A stretch of DNA of 64,000 nt from Symsagittifera roscoffensis (GCF_963678635.1 NC_087066.1:22227996-22291995), one strand, 5' to 3'. Positions 43,300-54,219 are shown, counted from the first letter of the stretch. The notes: generated by a model from the letters alone, not told the origin. Numbers and translations: made by a program.

Positions 43300-44640
43300 A
43301 TTATACCTAATGATCCCTATGTAAATATTTATACCTAATGATCCCTATGTAAAATATTTATACCTAATGATCCCTATGTAAAATATTTATACCTAATGAT
43401 CCCTATGTAAAAATTTTTCCGAAAAATTTTTTCATCCAAAAATTTCCAAAAAAAAAAATTTTTTTTCAAATTTTTTTTCAATTTTTTTTCAAATTTTTTT
43501 CAATTTTTTTTTCAAATTTCTTTTTCAAATTTTTTTTCAGTTTTTTTTCAAATTTCTTTACTTAATGATCCCTATGTAAAATATTTATACCTTATGATCC
43601 CTATGTAAAAAAATTATACCTAATGATCCCTATGTAAAATTTTTATACCTAATGATCCCTTTGTAAAATTTTTATACCTAATGATCCCTATGTAGAAATT
43701 TTATACCTAATGATCCCTATGTAAAAAATTTATACCTGATGATCCCTATGTAAAAAATTGATACCTAATGATCCCTATGTAAAAATCTATACCTAATGAT
43801 CCCTATGTAAAATATTTATAACTAATGATCCCTATGTAAAATATTTATACCTAATGATCCCTATGTAAAATATTTAAACCTAATGATCCCTATGTAAAAA
43901 ATCTATACCTAATGATCCCTATGTAAAAAAATTATACCTAATGATCCCTATGTAAAAAATTTATACCTAATGATCCCTATGTAAATATCTATACCTAATG
44001 ATCCCTATGTAAAATGTTTATACCTAATGATCCCTATGTAAAATATTTATACCTAATGATCCCTATGTAAAATATTTATGCCTAATGATCCCTATGTAAA
44101 AAATTATACCTAATGATCCCTATGTAAAATTTTTAAACCTAATGATCCCTATGTAAAATTTTTATACCTAATGATCCCTATGTAAAATGTTTATACCTAA
44201 TGATCCCTATGTAAAAAAAATTATACCTAATGATCCCTATGTAAAATAATTATACCTAATGATCCCTATGTAAAATAATTATACCTAATGATCCCTATGT
44301 AAATATTTATACCTTATGATCCCTATGTAAAATTTTTATACCTAATGATCCCTATGTAAAAAATTTATACCTAATGATCCCTATGTAAAAAATTTATACC
44401 TAATGATCCCTATGTATAATTTTTATAGCTAATGATCCCTATGTAAATAATTATACCTAATGATCCCTATGTAAAATACTTATACCTTATGATCCCTATG
44501 TAAAATTTCTATACCTAATGATCCCTATGTAAATATTTATACCTAATGATCCCTATGTAAAATTTTTATACCTAATGATCCCTATATAAAAAATTTATAC
44601 CTAATGGTTCCTATAAACAATATTTATAATCATTTACCCA
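43300..44640 (+). repeat. 27-bp minisatellite, left arm
   Basis: About 45 units of TATACCTAATGATCCCTATG plus a variable TAAAATATT-type spacer. They are interrupted at 43418-43562 by an A/T-only block (CAAATTTTTTTTC words). Units become degenerate from 44600 to 44880 (for example AATGATCCCTAAGTA). Confidence 0.95.
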
Positions 44641-44887
44641 ATGTTTATTTTTCATAGCTTAACCAAATATTTTCATATCACATATAACCAATGATCTCTA
44701 TGTTTAATCAATGATCCCTATGTACATCTAAAGATCCCTAGTTGAAGTTTATGACCATTTGGTGTAACTAATGGTCCTAATGCGTAAACAATCGCTCATT
44801 TATTTAACCACTAATCCCTAAGTATAACTAATGCTCCAAAAATATACAAATTGATACTCCCTAAGTAACATATGATCCCATGTTAAA

Positions 44888-45022
44888 AGGAGAGAGAATT
44901 AGATCAGGGATAGAGACAAAGTAGATAGAGAGAGAGAGAGAGAGAGAGAGGAACAGAGACGGAGAGAGAAAGAAAGAAGAGATAAAGAGAAAAAGAGAGA
45001 GAGAGAAAGCAAGAAAGAAAGA

Positions 45023-45076
<54 letters not shown>

Positions 45077-45118
45077 GACGGAGAGAGAAAGAAAAAGATA
45101 GCTAGATATATAGATAGG

Positions 45119-45169
<51 letters not shown>

Positions 45170-45211
45170 GTAGATAGATAGATAGATAGATAGACAGAGA
45201 AGGGAGAGGGA

Positions 45212-45242
<31 letters not shown>

Positions 45243-45315
45243 AGTGATAGATAGTAAAGATAGATAGAGAGAGAGATAGGGAGGAGAGAGAGAGATAGAG
45301 AGAGAGAGAAGTTAT

Positions 45316-45352
<37 letters not shown>

Positions 45353-45379
45353 CGGAGAGGGAAGAAAGAGAGAGATAGA
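44888..45379. repeat. (GA)n and (GATA)n microsatellite
   Basis: A purine-only tract of GAGA and GATAGATA words at the inner end of the left foldback arm. It runs directly into the assembly gap. Confidence 0.95.
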
Positions 45380-45579
45380 NNNNNNNNNNNNNNNNNNNNN
45401 NNNNNNNNNNNNNNNNNNNNNNNNNNNNNNNNNNNNNNNNNNNNNNNNNNNNNNNNNNNNNNNNNNNNNNNNNNNNNNNNNNNNNNNNNNNNNNNNNNNN
45501 NNNNNNNNNNNNNNNNNNNNNNNNNNNNNNNNNNNNNNNNNNNNNNNNNNNNNNNNNNNNNNNNNNNNNNNNNNNNNNN
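45380..45579. other. Assembly gap (200 N)
   Basis: Exactly 200 unknown bases, a common placeholder length, so the real distance is unknown. It lies in the centre of the foldback element, where an inverted repeat would be hard to assemble. The short right arm suggests that sequence is missing here. Confidence 0.98.
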
Positions 45580-46060
45580 GGGATCATTAGGTATAAAATT
45601 TTTACATAGGGATCATTAGGTATAAAAATTTTACATAGGGATCATTAGGTATAAAAATTTTTCATAGGGATCATTAGGTATAATTTTTTTACATAGGGAT
45701 CATAAGGTATAAATATTTTACATAGGGATCATTAAGTAAAGAAATTTGAAAAAAAAAAATTTGAAAAAAAAACTGAAAAAAAGTTTGAAAAAAAATATGA
45801 AAAAAAAATTGAAAAAAAATTTGAAAAAAAATTTGAAAAAAAATTGAAAAAAAATTTGAAAAAAAATTTTTTTTTTTTGGAAATTTTTGGATGAAAAAAT
45901 TTTTCGGGAAAATTTTTACATAGGGATCATTAGGTATAAATATTTTACATAGGGATCATTAGGTATAAATATTTTACATAGGGATCATTAGGTATAAATA
46001 TTTACATAGGGATCATTAGGTATAATCTATACCCAATGATCCCTGTAGGGATCACCCCCC
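45580..46060 (-). repeat. 27-bp minisatellite, right (inverted) arm
   Basis: The same unit on the opposite strand (GGGATCATTAGGTATAAA), with the matching A/T-only block at 45737-45905 and four outer units. It mirrors 43270-43700 and is far shorter than the left array. Confidence 0.95.
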
Positions 46061-46761
46061 CCCCCCGATCCCAGTGTCGTATATCTATACTACTCACGCA
46101 TGGCACAATTTTTTCTAAATGCAATATAAATTTAAAGTTTTTTTGAGCGTTAAATTGCCAGGATTTCCAAGAAGATGTCCCATGTCTGGATTTCCAAGGT
46201 TTCCACTGGTTATGTAACCCGGAATACTGCCACTTATTTTGATTTTTTGCTGAACAAGGAGTTATTATTTGTTATAAACTAATACCAAACAAAGCAATAA
46301 AACCAAAAGTTCAATTTCCAATTGGTTTTTTTTCGATTAGAATCACTTTTGTTTCGACTGGGCTCGAGCTACATTTCGACAGAGATAAAGCTATATATTG
46401 ATAGAGTTGGGTGTTTCTTGACTGTGAACTGGTTTGATATATGTTCTGACCTTCTTGACCAGAAAAAAATAAGTTTCGATTTTGTGGTTGATTTAAAACA
46501 CCTTCTCGACCGCGTGTTTTTAGTCGAAAAACTGCAGTTTCTTTGATTTGAAAACTGAATGCTGAATCCCTTAGCTTGACTTGGGACAATTTTCTTATTA
46601 AAAAAACGGTTAAAATTGAGACACGAGCTCTGACGTTTAAATTGTTGCGACTCCAGTCACTGCATTCAAGCTTCTGGATAAACACAGTATGCGATGGCTA
46701 GACTACCTTTTCTGTTTTGCAGTTGAGTTCAAAATTGGTTTTGATTAAAGATGCTTAAAAT

Positions 46762-47084
46762 CAGGGGCAGATTTAGGGGGGGGGGGGGGGGGGGGTGGAC
46801 GCCTCCTCAGGGATTCAATCCCCTTCCGACCCAAAGGGTCAACCCTTTGTACTATTTTGAGATATCTACCGTTTTTAATGACAGACCCTATAACTTTCTA
46901 GATGCCAATATATGCTACTTTCGAGGGGGGAGTGTGCGGAAATTTTGGCCAAAACAGGGTCTGTTTACTGCTTTGGGAGAGCTCGGAATATCAATTTGGT
47001 CGACCTAAAAAAAAGATCGTCAAAAACTTTCGAAATTTTTACGAAAATCCGCCTCCCCTCGGGAAAATCTTAGATCCGCCACTG
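46762..47084. mobile_element. hAT-type MITE with 8-bp target duplication (323 bp)
   Basis: Starts CAGGGGCAGATTTAGG and ends AAAATCTTAGATCCGCCACTG, split as AAAATCTTAGATCC and GCCACTG. It is flanked on both sides by CTTAAAAT (46754-46761 and 47085-47092). An 8-bp duplication and CAG...CTG ends are the marks of the hAT superfamily. A run of G follows the left end. No coding capacity, so it must depend on a transposase elsewhere. Confidence 0.88.
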
Positions 47085-47147
47085 CTTAAAATGTATATTT
47101 TTTAGTTCATATAAAGTTATCTAAAAATAAGTCTTATAGGCTTGAGC

Positions 47148-47531
47148 GAGGCAAATTTGGGATTTTTTTGAGGGGGGGGGGGGGAAGGCGGATTTTAAAA
47201 ATGTTTTCAAAAATTTTGACCAGCTTTTTGTAGACCGACGAAATCCATTTTCCGAGCTCTCTGAAAGCACTAGAAACACCTTATTTAAGCCACAATTTAT
47301 GCGCGGCAGGCATATTTTTGTTTTAAAAAAAGCCAAAAAGCTGTTTTTGACCCTTTTTGGACACTTTTGACCAAAAAGTTGCGTTTTTTCGGCGCGCCTT
47401 CCCACTTCAAAATTAGTATATATCGGCAGCCAAAATGGAGTATTTCAAGTAGTACTGAAGGGGTAACCCTTTAAATAGTAAGAGAATGAATTCCTGAAAT
47501 GACGCGTCCGCCCTCCCACCTCAAATTCGCT
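47148..47531. mobile_element. Related MITE, GCTTGAG flanks
   Basis: GCTTGAG stands on both sides (47141-47147 and 47532-47538). The ends CGAGGCAAATTTGGG and TCAAATTCGCTACTAT are imperfect inverted repeats. The body shares the CGACGAAATCCATTTTCCGA and AAAGCACTAG blocks with the hAT-like copies at 1795 and 51522. Boundaries are approximate. Confidence 0.5.
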
Positions 47532-47744
47532 ACTATGCTTGAGTATTCTTGAGCTTTTGATGCCATTTTTGATTTTGAAGTGTACGTTTTTGAATTTTTC
47601 AGAATTATTTGCAGACAATAGAAATCATTTGAAGTTCAAGTTCGACTTCAATTTTTCGTAACGAAAATAATGGAATATATGTGCTCGTTAATTATTTATT
47701 TTTGACTATTTATTTTTGACAGAGTTTTTTTTTATATCATTCAA

Positions 47745-48035
47745 AAGGTATTGTTTTATTGAGCTTTAATTTTTCACCTTTGATTTTTTTTCGTAAAGTT
47801 ATGGGGGTTCAAAGGTTGCCATTTTGGCCCACTTGGGAGAATTCACGCGCTATATATTTTCGCGCTTTTAACGCGTATGCTGAGATTTAATCCGTCGAAA
47901 TGGTTCCAAATCCTTCCAAGTTGGTTGAAGGAAGCTTTGTTACCATAATTTTTTTTAATAGGAGCGAATTTTATCACTGTGTACTTAATATGGCGAGTGC
48001 AGGCATGATTTTGCGAAAAATCTCAAAAAAAAAAA
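47745..48035 (+). repeat. Dispersed ~400-bp family, copy
   Basis: Keeps the CGTAAAGTTATGGGGG, TTGCCATTTTGGCCCA and ACGCGCTATATATTTTCGCGC order (split here as ACGCGCTATATAT and TTTCGCGC). Truncated after ATGGCGAGTGCAGGCATGAT. Confidence 0.7.
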
Positions 48036-48044
48036 TTCGACTTT

Positions 48045-48460
48045 TTACCTAGCCATTTTTGACGGATTTTTTAAATATCAATCACAAGGTAATGTTGTCC
48101 TCAGCTTAAATTTGAAAAGATATTTCACCTGTAATCGTTTTTTGTAAAGTTATGGGGGTTTAAAGATTGCCATTTTGGCCAATTTGGGACAATTAACGAG
48201 CGATATAATTCGCGCTAATAATGCGTAAGCGGAGATTTAATCCGTCTTAGAAATCGTTCCAAATTGGGCAAAACTTATCCTTTTTTACTTTAAATGGCGT
48301 GTAGGGGGGTTGCTTCTCGTATAAAAATTCGAATTTAAGAAAAAAAAATTTCATTTCATTTTATTATTTTCAGTTTTTTATGTTATTACTACTCCATAAA
48401 CTTTAAAAGGCAGTCGGAACAACCAGGGCTTCGCCCTTAAACCAGCCGTTTTGTTCTTTC
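48045..48460 (+). repeat. Dispersed ~400-bp family, full-length copy
   Basis: Starts near TAGCCATTTTTGACGG and ends GGAACAACCAGGGCTTCGCC, so it spans the same block series as 23660-24075. It directly follows the truncated copy at 47745 in the same orientation. Confidence 0.7.
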
Positions 48461-48779
48461 TTCAAAGCCACAGTCAACTTGGCGTATCATAGATGGGGTA
48501 CTTAAGCCTCGCGGACTTAAGAACTATTTTACGATATCTTATATTTCCAACCGTAAAATTTTCTGTACTCAAAGTCAATAATTTTTCTATCTATATTAAT
48601 AGTTGCGAAGCGCGCTCGGCAAAAAAAATGTATTTAAATGTATTTGTTGACTGTTTTTCATAAATCTACCTGAGAAGATTTTTGTCTTCGGGTGTGTTTT
48701 AGTCTTTTTCAACGCTAACTAAAGTACCACTGATAATCAACAGAATGATTAACACACTATTTGAGGCTCTTTAGTCGCA

Positions 48780-49040
48780 ATTCCAACAATATTATAGAGC
48801 ATTTAAAAATTTTGTACCGACTTTTGTAACGTAAGATTGGCATTTTGGCCCATGTGGAACAATCATTTCGCGCTGTTAACGCGTAAGTGGAGATTTAATC
48901 CGTCTTAGAAGACATCCCAAATTGGTTGAAGGAATCTACTTGCCATTGTGGAACTTTTACTTGTAGCACAATCTATTTTATGACTTTGAACTTTATATGG
49001 CGTGTGGGGGATGATTTTCACAAAACAATCTCAAATTTTT
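48780..49040 (+). repeat. Dispersed ~400-bp family, partial copy
   Basis: Keeps GGCATTTTGGCCCATGTGG, TTAACGCGTAAGTGGAGA and ATATGGCGTGTGGGGGATGA. The GCGCGA hairpin is partly lost. Confidence 0.6.
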
Positions 49041-49318
49041 TTAAAAATCATTTAAGGAAAAAAAGCAAGCAAATAGGGTTAAAATAAGCGAATAAAAATC
49101 TATTTTTTTTTATAATTCAAGTTAAACAAGAAAATTTGATTTTCTCTAGTAAAATTATTTATCGAATTTATAGAGCAATCTTCAGAATGAAAATTTTAAC
49201 ACAATCAACGAAATTATCTGCAAAAAATGGTAGACATTTTTTTCTCCTTGTTTCAAAAAAAGTTTCTATTTGTAGTATCGTTTATACCTTATCTAATCGC
49301 GAATACAAAACGATACCA

Positions 49319-49352
49319 TTTGTGTGTTACTTGCACAAAAGTAACACACAAA
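49319..49352. repeat. Perfect 14-bp stem inverted repeat
   Basis: TTTGTGTGTTACTT, a 6-base loop, then the exact complement AAGTAACACACAAA. A related half-site (GCGTGTTATTTGCACAATAA) follows at about 49370. No gene is nearby; probably part of an unidentified small element. Confidence 0.7.
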
Positions 49353-49574
49353 TTGTAGTCAGAATTTGCGTGTTATTTGCACAATAACCATGCGGGTTGA
49401 GCTCACATTGAAAATTAGCGATAGAAAAGTGAAAAAAAAAAACGATCGCCATCGATGAATTATCGATGTTCATTGCCACAACAGCAAATTTTATCGATAA
49501 ATATCTCTAATTTGGCCTATTTTCAGCGATGAAACAACGATTAAAAACCTATCAAAACGAAAAAAATATTGCTC

Positions 49575-49660
49575 GTACAGAGGTTCAATCCCGTAACCTT
49601 GAGATTTTTCGACCAGTATTCTACCTCTGCGCTATCAATCCTGTAACAAACTAAAGTTGA
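49575..49660 (-). repeat. tRNA-like (possible SINE head) sequence
   Basis: On the minus strand GATAGCGCAGAGGTAGAATA resembles a pol III A box and D arm, and GGTTACGGGATTGAACC resembles a B box about 35 bases later. The stems do not pair well, so this is not a functional tRNA. A second B-box-like word (CCGGGTTGAAATCCCACC) lies at about 49865-49885 on the same strand. Confidence 0.35.
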
Positions 49661-50171
49661 AGAGCTTATCAGCCATAACTCTCATTTGAAAGCTACTAGA
49701 ATGAGTTAAAATTTCTTACGTTTTAGCGATGATTTTCTACGGAAGCATTACTGTAATAGCACTGAAAAATCGCAGGTTTGTTTATGCAACAAACTCTGAA
49801 TTATACATGAATCAGCGCTGGAAAATAGCGATCACTGGGATACTACAGAAAAAGCGATAATTAACGGTGGGATTTCAACCCGGGCAACTACCAATGTTTG
49901 TAGCTGGATTTTCTAGACAGTTGCTGTTAAAAATGGTCTTTACATGAGGAAGAAGCACAAAAACTCAAATTTTTGCTTATTTTAAACACATTTTAGAGGT
50001 TCCAGTACTATTTTTTTTATTGATTTAAACTAAATCTATGTTAAGCTTTTCTCAATTATCAACAGCGCCTTGAATCTGATTTTTTCTCAGTGTTAAGAAA
50101 GCAACCTGATGATAACCAGCTTGCTGATGATATTGAGAAATCATTGGTATGTCGCAACCAGCCTTGTACAA

Positions 50172-50924
50172 CCCGTACCCAGGGGATTTTCTGTGCAAGA
50201 TCTCGAATTGTTTATTTCTTACGTAAGTTGATTCTCAGATCCGAAATTCTTAATTTCAGATCTTGGTAAGAATTTAGGAATTTCAGATCTAAAATTTGGA
50301 TCTGAAATGAAAAATTTTAGATCTAAAATAACCTTGAAAAACAAAATTTCAGATCTGAAATCAGATCTGAGAAATCCTTTGTTAATTTTTAATTTATTCA
50401 TTTCGAGCAAAATATGGAGTTTTTATTTTTTGATGTTTCTGCAATACATAATTATGTTTAGGTTAACTAGTGGTCAGAATAATTTCACAAACCTGTTAGA
50501 AGACATGTAATAGTTTTGATTTTCATGCGCTTCTAATGCGTTTCCAATGTTTATCTCATGCTTGGGGAAACAAACTTAGTCAGTCTCCAATCTTAGACTT
50601 TGCTGAGTACCTGCTAGTTGCTAGCAGAAGCTAAAAATAAATCAAAAATAGCGAAAATTGAGTCCAAATCATTAATTTTTCAGATCTGAAATAACCTAGA
50701 AAAACTAAATTTCAGAATAATCTAGAAATTACATCTGAAATAGTTTTTTTTCAGATCTGAAATAACTTAAAAAAAGAAAACTTCAGACCTGAAATTAGTT
50801 CTGAAAAATCAATCCCTAAAGTATCCACGCGTTATTTAAACATTTCACAACCTATTTCAGATCTGAAATTTAGATCTGAAAAACATTATTTCAGATCTGT
50901 TTTAGAAAAATTACTGGTTACGGG
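50172..50924. mobile_element. TIR element with AGATCT palindromes (753 bp)
   Basis: Starts CCCGTACCCAGGGGATTTTC and ends GAAAAATTACTGGTTACGGG, imperfect inverted repeats. The arms are dense in TTTCAGATCTGAAA. The middle is ordinary sequence. It is the same family as 51109-51501. Confidence 0.7.
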
Positions 50925-51108
50925 AAAACATGTTTGAAGCTTGACATTTGTGTCGAAGGCTGTGAGGAAAAAAGTAAAATGAAAAGGTAAGGGAGCCAAT
51001 TTGTGTTTTATAGCTTGACCTCAAATTTAAACAATGGATGCTTCTGGCGCCTCGCAAATCACATTTTAAATTTTAGTCAAACTCTTCTGGATAGCAGCTC
51101 AAAACTCC

Positions 51109-51501
51109 CCCGTACCCAGTAAATTTTCTAAAACAGATCTGAAATCATCTATTTCAGATCTAAATTTCAGATCTGAAATAGGTTGTGAAATGTTTAAACA
51201 ACGCTTGGATACTTTAAGGATGGGCTATTTCAGATCTAATCTCAGATCTGAAATTTTGTTTATCTTGGTTATTTAAGATCTGAAAAAATCTATTTCAGAT
51301 CTAATTTCAGATCTCTAATTTTGTTTTTCTTGGCTATTTCAGATCTGAAATTTTGTTTTTGTTGGCTGTTTCATCATTAACAGATCTGAAATTTGTTAAT
51401 TCTTATCTAGGATCTGAAATAAAAAATTTCAGATCTGAAAATTAACTTACACAAGAAATAAAGAATTTCAGATCTGTTTTAGAAAATTTACTGGGTACGG
51501 G
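51109..51501. mobile_element. TIR element with AGATCT palindromes (393 bp)
   Basis: The ends match over about 37 bp (CCCGTACCCAGTAAATTTTC, then TAAAACAGATCTGAAAT, and the exact complement at the right). The interior is nearly all TTTCAGATCTGAAA words in both orientations, which are self-complementary. No ORF and no obvious target duplication. Confidence 0.85.
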
Positions 51502-51521
51502 CCTTCATAAACCCTATGGTT

Positions 51522-51990
51522 CAGGGGCGGATCTAAGATTTTCTCGATGGGGCGGGCGGATTTTCAAAAATCTTTCAAAAATTTTAATGACATTTTTTAA
51601 GGTCGACCAAATTGATTTTCCGAACTCTCCTAGAGCACTAGGATGGTGTTTTGGCCAAATTTTCAGCGCAGGTTTTGGGCAATTTTTGCAAAATTTTTAC
51701 AGTAAATTTGCGTTTTTTTTGGCCAGCGCTCCCCCTCAAAGCTAGTATGTAATGGCGTCCAAGGCGCCTTTAAAAAACATTTAGGGTCGGTCGGCCAAAA
51801 ATGAATTTCTTAAAAAGTACCAAAGGGGGGACCCTTTGGGTCGGCAGGGGGTCGAATCCCTGGGGGAACGGGGCGTTGATAAAGTTCCCGCAAAAAATCA
51901 ATTTCAGGTCGAAATTTTTGGCTTTTGGAGCCAATTCTACTTTCGATTATTTTCTAGATAAAAATCCCTCCCGCGGCACATCATCCTTGA
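51522..51990. mobile_element. hAT-like MITE, CAGGGGCGGATCTAAG end
   Basis: Starts CAGGGGCGGATCTAAGATTT. It shares GGTCGACCAAATTGATTTTC, the TCCTAGAGCACTAGG block and a GACCCTTTGGGTCGG block with 46762-47084 and 1795. The right end is diverged near 51990. It stands 20 bp after the AGATCT element. Confidence 0.6.
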
Positions 51991-52057
51991 AACAATAGGC
52001 ATGAAATGCCGAAACGATAAAACATGAAGACATAAATGAAGACATAAACGATAAAAC

Positions 52058-52366
52058 ATGAAACTTTCAAGCACCATTGACTTCATATTCGCAAATCATT
52101 TTTTAGTAAAGACTGTGTTAACAACCATCAATGAACCCCCTAATAAACAATGTATTTGGCACACTAAAAATCTTCCCGACCAAGCTCCAAGGCTACCGTC
52201 TCACCTGTTTGAAATGGCAACACTTGATGAAGGGTATCTTGAGTATCTACTGGAATGTGAAAAATTCTCCAATGAAATTGATTCACATACTTCTGATACG
52301 CTATACGACACTGGACTGCTTGCACATGAAAGTTTCGGCCACACTATTTTGTACCAGAAAATTTAA
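52058..52366 (+). CDS. Unrecognised small ORF (102 codons)
   Basis: ATG to stop with protein-like content in its middle (KNLPDQAPRLPSHLFEMA, then LEYLLECEKFSNEIDSH). No domain is recognised, no splice sites define it, and nothing nearby supports it. It could be a fragment of a decayed gene or chance. Confidence 0.2.
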   Translation: MKLSSTIDFIFANHFLVKTVLTTINEPPNKQCIWHTKNLPDQAPRLPSHLFEMATLDEGYLEYLLECEKFSNEIDSHTSDTLYDTGLLAHESFGHTILYQKI

Positions 52367-52706
52367 ACTTTGATTGAAAAAAGCGCTACTGGACATGTAA
52401 AACTTTGAAAAATATACTTAATTATAAGCATTCTTTAGCCTCTGCTTATTAAAAAAGTGATTTGAATTAGCTTTTTCATGCTATCTGAGAAATATTTTTT
52501 TGATAAAACGTAATATATAAGGACTTATAGGGCGGCTAAAATATTCAATTAGCACTGATAGCAAATGTTTCTTATCTGTTCATGTTTCTCTTAAATCTAA
52601 TCAAAGTATCATAAATTTCTCTCATAATCCGAGCAAAATCAGTTTTTCTCCTCAGTTCTGTTTTCATTTCTCCGAGTTCTCCGATTAAATTTTTCTTCTT
52701 GGGTCA

Positions 52707-52852
52707 TCAGGGGTCGACGGCGTAATCGACCATTGGGGGTCTGGAGGGATCTGCGAGAGTGTTGTACCTGTAGATTAGGGATTGACTCTGCTCATTCAAG
52801 TAGTACTCCTTAATCTCCCGGTACCTTCTAGCCTCACGCTCTGTGTTGTCAT
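52707..52852 (-). CDS. Isolated exon, probably 3'-terminal, unrecognised gene
   Basis: After acceptor TTTCAG at 52853 the frame (entered at phase 1) reads DNTEREARRYREIKEYYLNE, then SLIYRYNTLADPSRPPMV, and stops at 52709-52707. An internal donor CTACAG/GTACAA at 52767 could end the exon earlier. The charged helical start and sharp local rise in GC are typical of conserved coding exons in this window. No upstream exon with matching phase was found, and the family is not recognised. Confidence 0.5.
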
Positions 52853-53779
52853 CTGAAATCAAAATGGTCGTCGAAAACGAGGCTATTTCTCCCTTCCTAC
52901 GACAAATTTCAAATCAGGTTCATTTTATGGTGCGACGATGGGTTTTACGGGGTTAAGTATGGAGAACAAATACGTTTGTCGTGGCCTAATGAGTCTGCAA
53001 GCCAATTTTTGTACAATCGCACAATGTGAACAAAAAAATTGAGAAAAATCTCTGGCAGATGAAAAGAGCTGAAAATGATGATGCTTTGATAATAATTTAC
53101 TTTCAAGCCAGAAACTTATAAGTAAAAATTGTATGAAGTTGTACGGTAACAATTTAGTTTGGCTTTTTACATGTTTTCACTATTTACTATTTTTCTTTCA
53201 TGTTTTATGACTTGGTGTTTTAACAGCGTTTTTGAAGTTGTAGGGCGAGTAAGACTAACGATTGACAATGCAGTAGGCGACTGCGGCAAGAGTTCCACAG
53301 CAACAATTCAGGGCTGTTATCGGGACCAGGCTGAAGCAATCAAGAGCGATGTTATTCAAACGTCATCACATTGAAGTTAATTTAAATGTGACTGCTGATA
53401 TTGTATTCTTCGTATAGTATAAAGGCTGAAAAAATTGACACGCAAAAAATGCAAATGTATTTGATAACCTATTGTCGAAAATGTGTTATCAAAATGCGTT
53501 TTCAGGAACAGTCAAGTTTCTTAAACTCATCAGAGTTCCTTCAAATTAATTTAATATTAAATTCGTTTTCAAGAAGGGAACATACTCTATTAATATTTTC
53601 ACAATTCATAACAAAAAAATCCATTTTGGAAAAGCGGCAAAAGCCCCAAATTCCTATTTATTCACAACAAAATTTGCTCCTAATTACAAAAACAATCGAC
53701 AAATAAAAAATAAATAATGGAAAAACTGCAAAAAAAATTTTTTAAAAAAAGTAGATAAAATTGCGTAACAACCAACCGA

Positions 53780-53962
53780 GCGCACTCGCATCTGCATACG
53801 GTGCCGGTGCAACACTGTCTGGTGGGGGTGGCTTGGAGAGAGCACGCTTTGTTCTTGCAGCCCCCTCCCCCTCCCCCTCGTCCTCCTACTCCTCTCACCC
53901 TCTTTAACAGTCTCGTGGTCAGACACTCTTTAGCCCCTGGATCGACGACTGTAGAATCCACA
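53780..53962 (-). other. GC-rich exon-like island
   Basis: An acceptor-like ATATATTTTTAG at 53963 is followed by a locally GC-rich stretch, open in two frames (VDSTVVDPGAKECLTTRLL in one, SDHETVKEGERSRRTRGRG in the other). A donor-like GGGTGAGAG follows at about 53901. Phases do not fit the exon at 52852. It may be a short exon or a purine-rich repeat. Confidence 0.25.
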
Positions 53963-54219
53963 GCTAAAAATATATTGTGAAACAAAATAAAAAAGAGAAA
54001 AAGGTCATTAAGGAGATAAACTGGGAGTTTTTGAGTTGAAGCGCTCTAATACGTGCATTTCAGTGCTCTTTGGTTCCTTTTTGTGGTTTTTACGATACCT
54101 TTTTGCCGACGACTTCTAATAAAAAGTGTTTTGGGAAGGGGTAGGGACTGCACAATTAACTGCAATTTTTAATTGATATCTTGTAAAAAAAAATTGTACA
54201 ACATTACGGACTTTTCATT

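Larger units (their letters stand above)
43234..46093. mobile_element. Foldback element with minisatellite arms (2.86 kb plus gap)
   Basis: The two outer ends are inverted copies (TAGTATAGATATACGACACT, then a G run, GTGATCCCTACAGGGATCAT). Each arm continues with a few 27-bp units, an A/T-only block and then a long array of TATACCTAATGATCCCTATG units. TCACGCA stands directly outside both ends (43227-43233 and 46094-46100) as a 7-bp target duplication. Long inverted arms of tandem repeats are the hallmark of foldback elements such as Drosophila FB and Galileo, and 7 bp fits Galileo-type insertion. No transposase is visible; the centre is a GA/GATA tract and an assembly gap. Confidence 0.8.

Noticed and set aside
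43300..44640. Minisatellite as a CRISPR array
   Set aside because: Units are ~27 bp with spacers of only a few A/T bases and no unique spacers; the array is mirrored on the other side of a foldback element.
45312..45587. ORF of X and Leu-Ser repeats across the gap
   Set aside because: It spans the 200 N and the (GA)n tract and has no meaning.
49575..49660. Functional tRNA gene
   Set aside because: Acceptor, anticodon and T stems do not pair; only A/B box-like words remain.
53684..53985. Gly-rich 101-codon ORF as a secreted or antimicrobial protein
   Set aside because: The glycine run comes from a G/A-rich simple tract; two frames are equally open and no signal peptide is evident.
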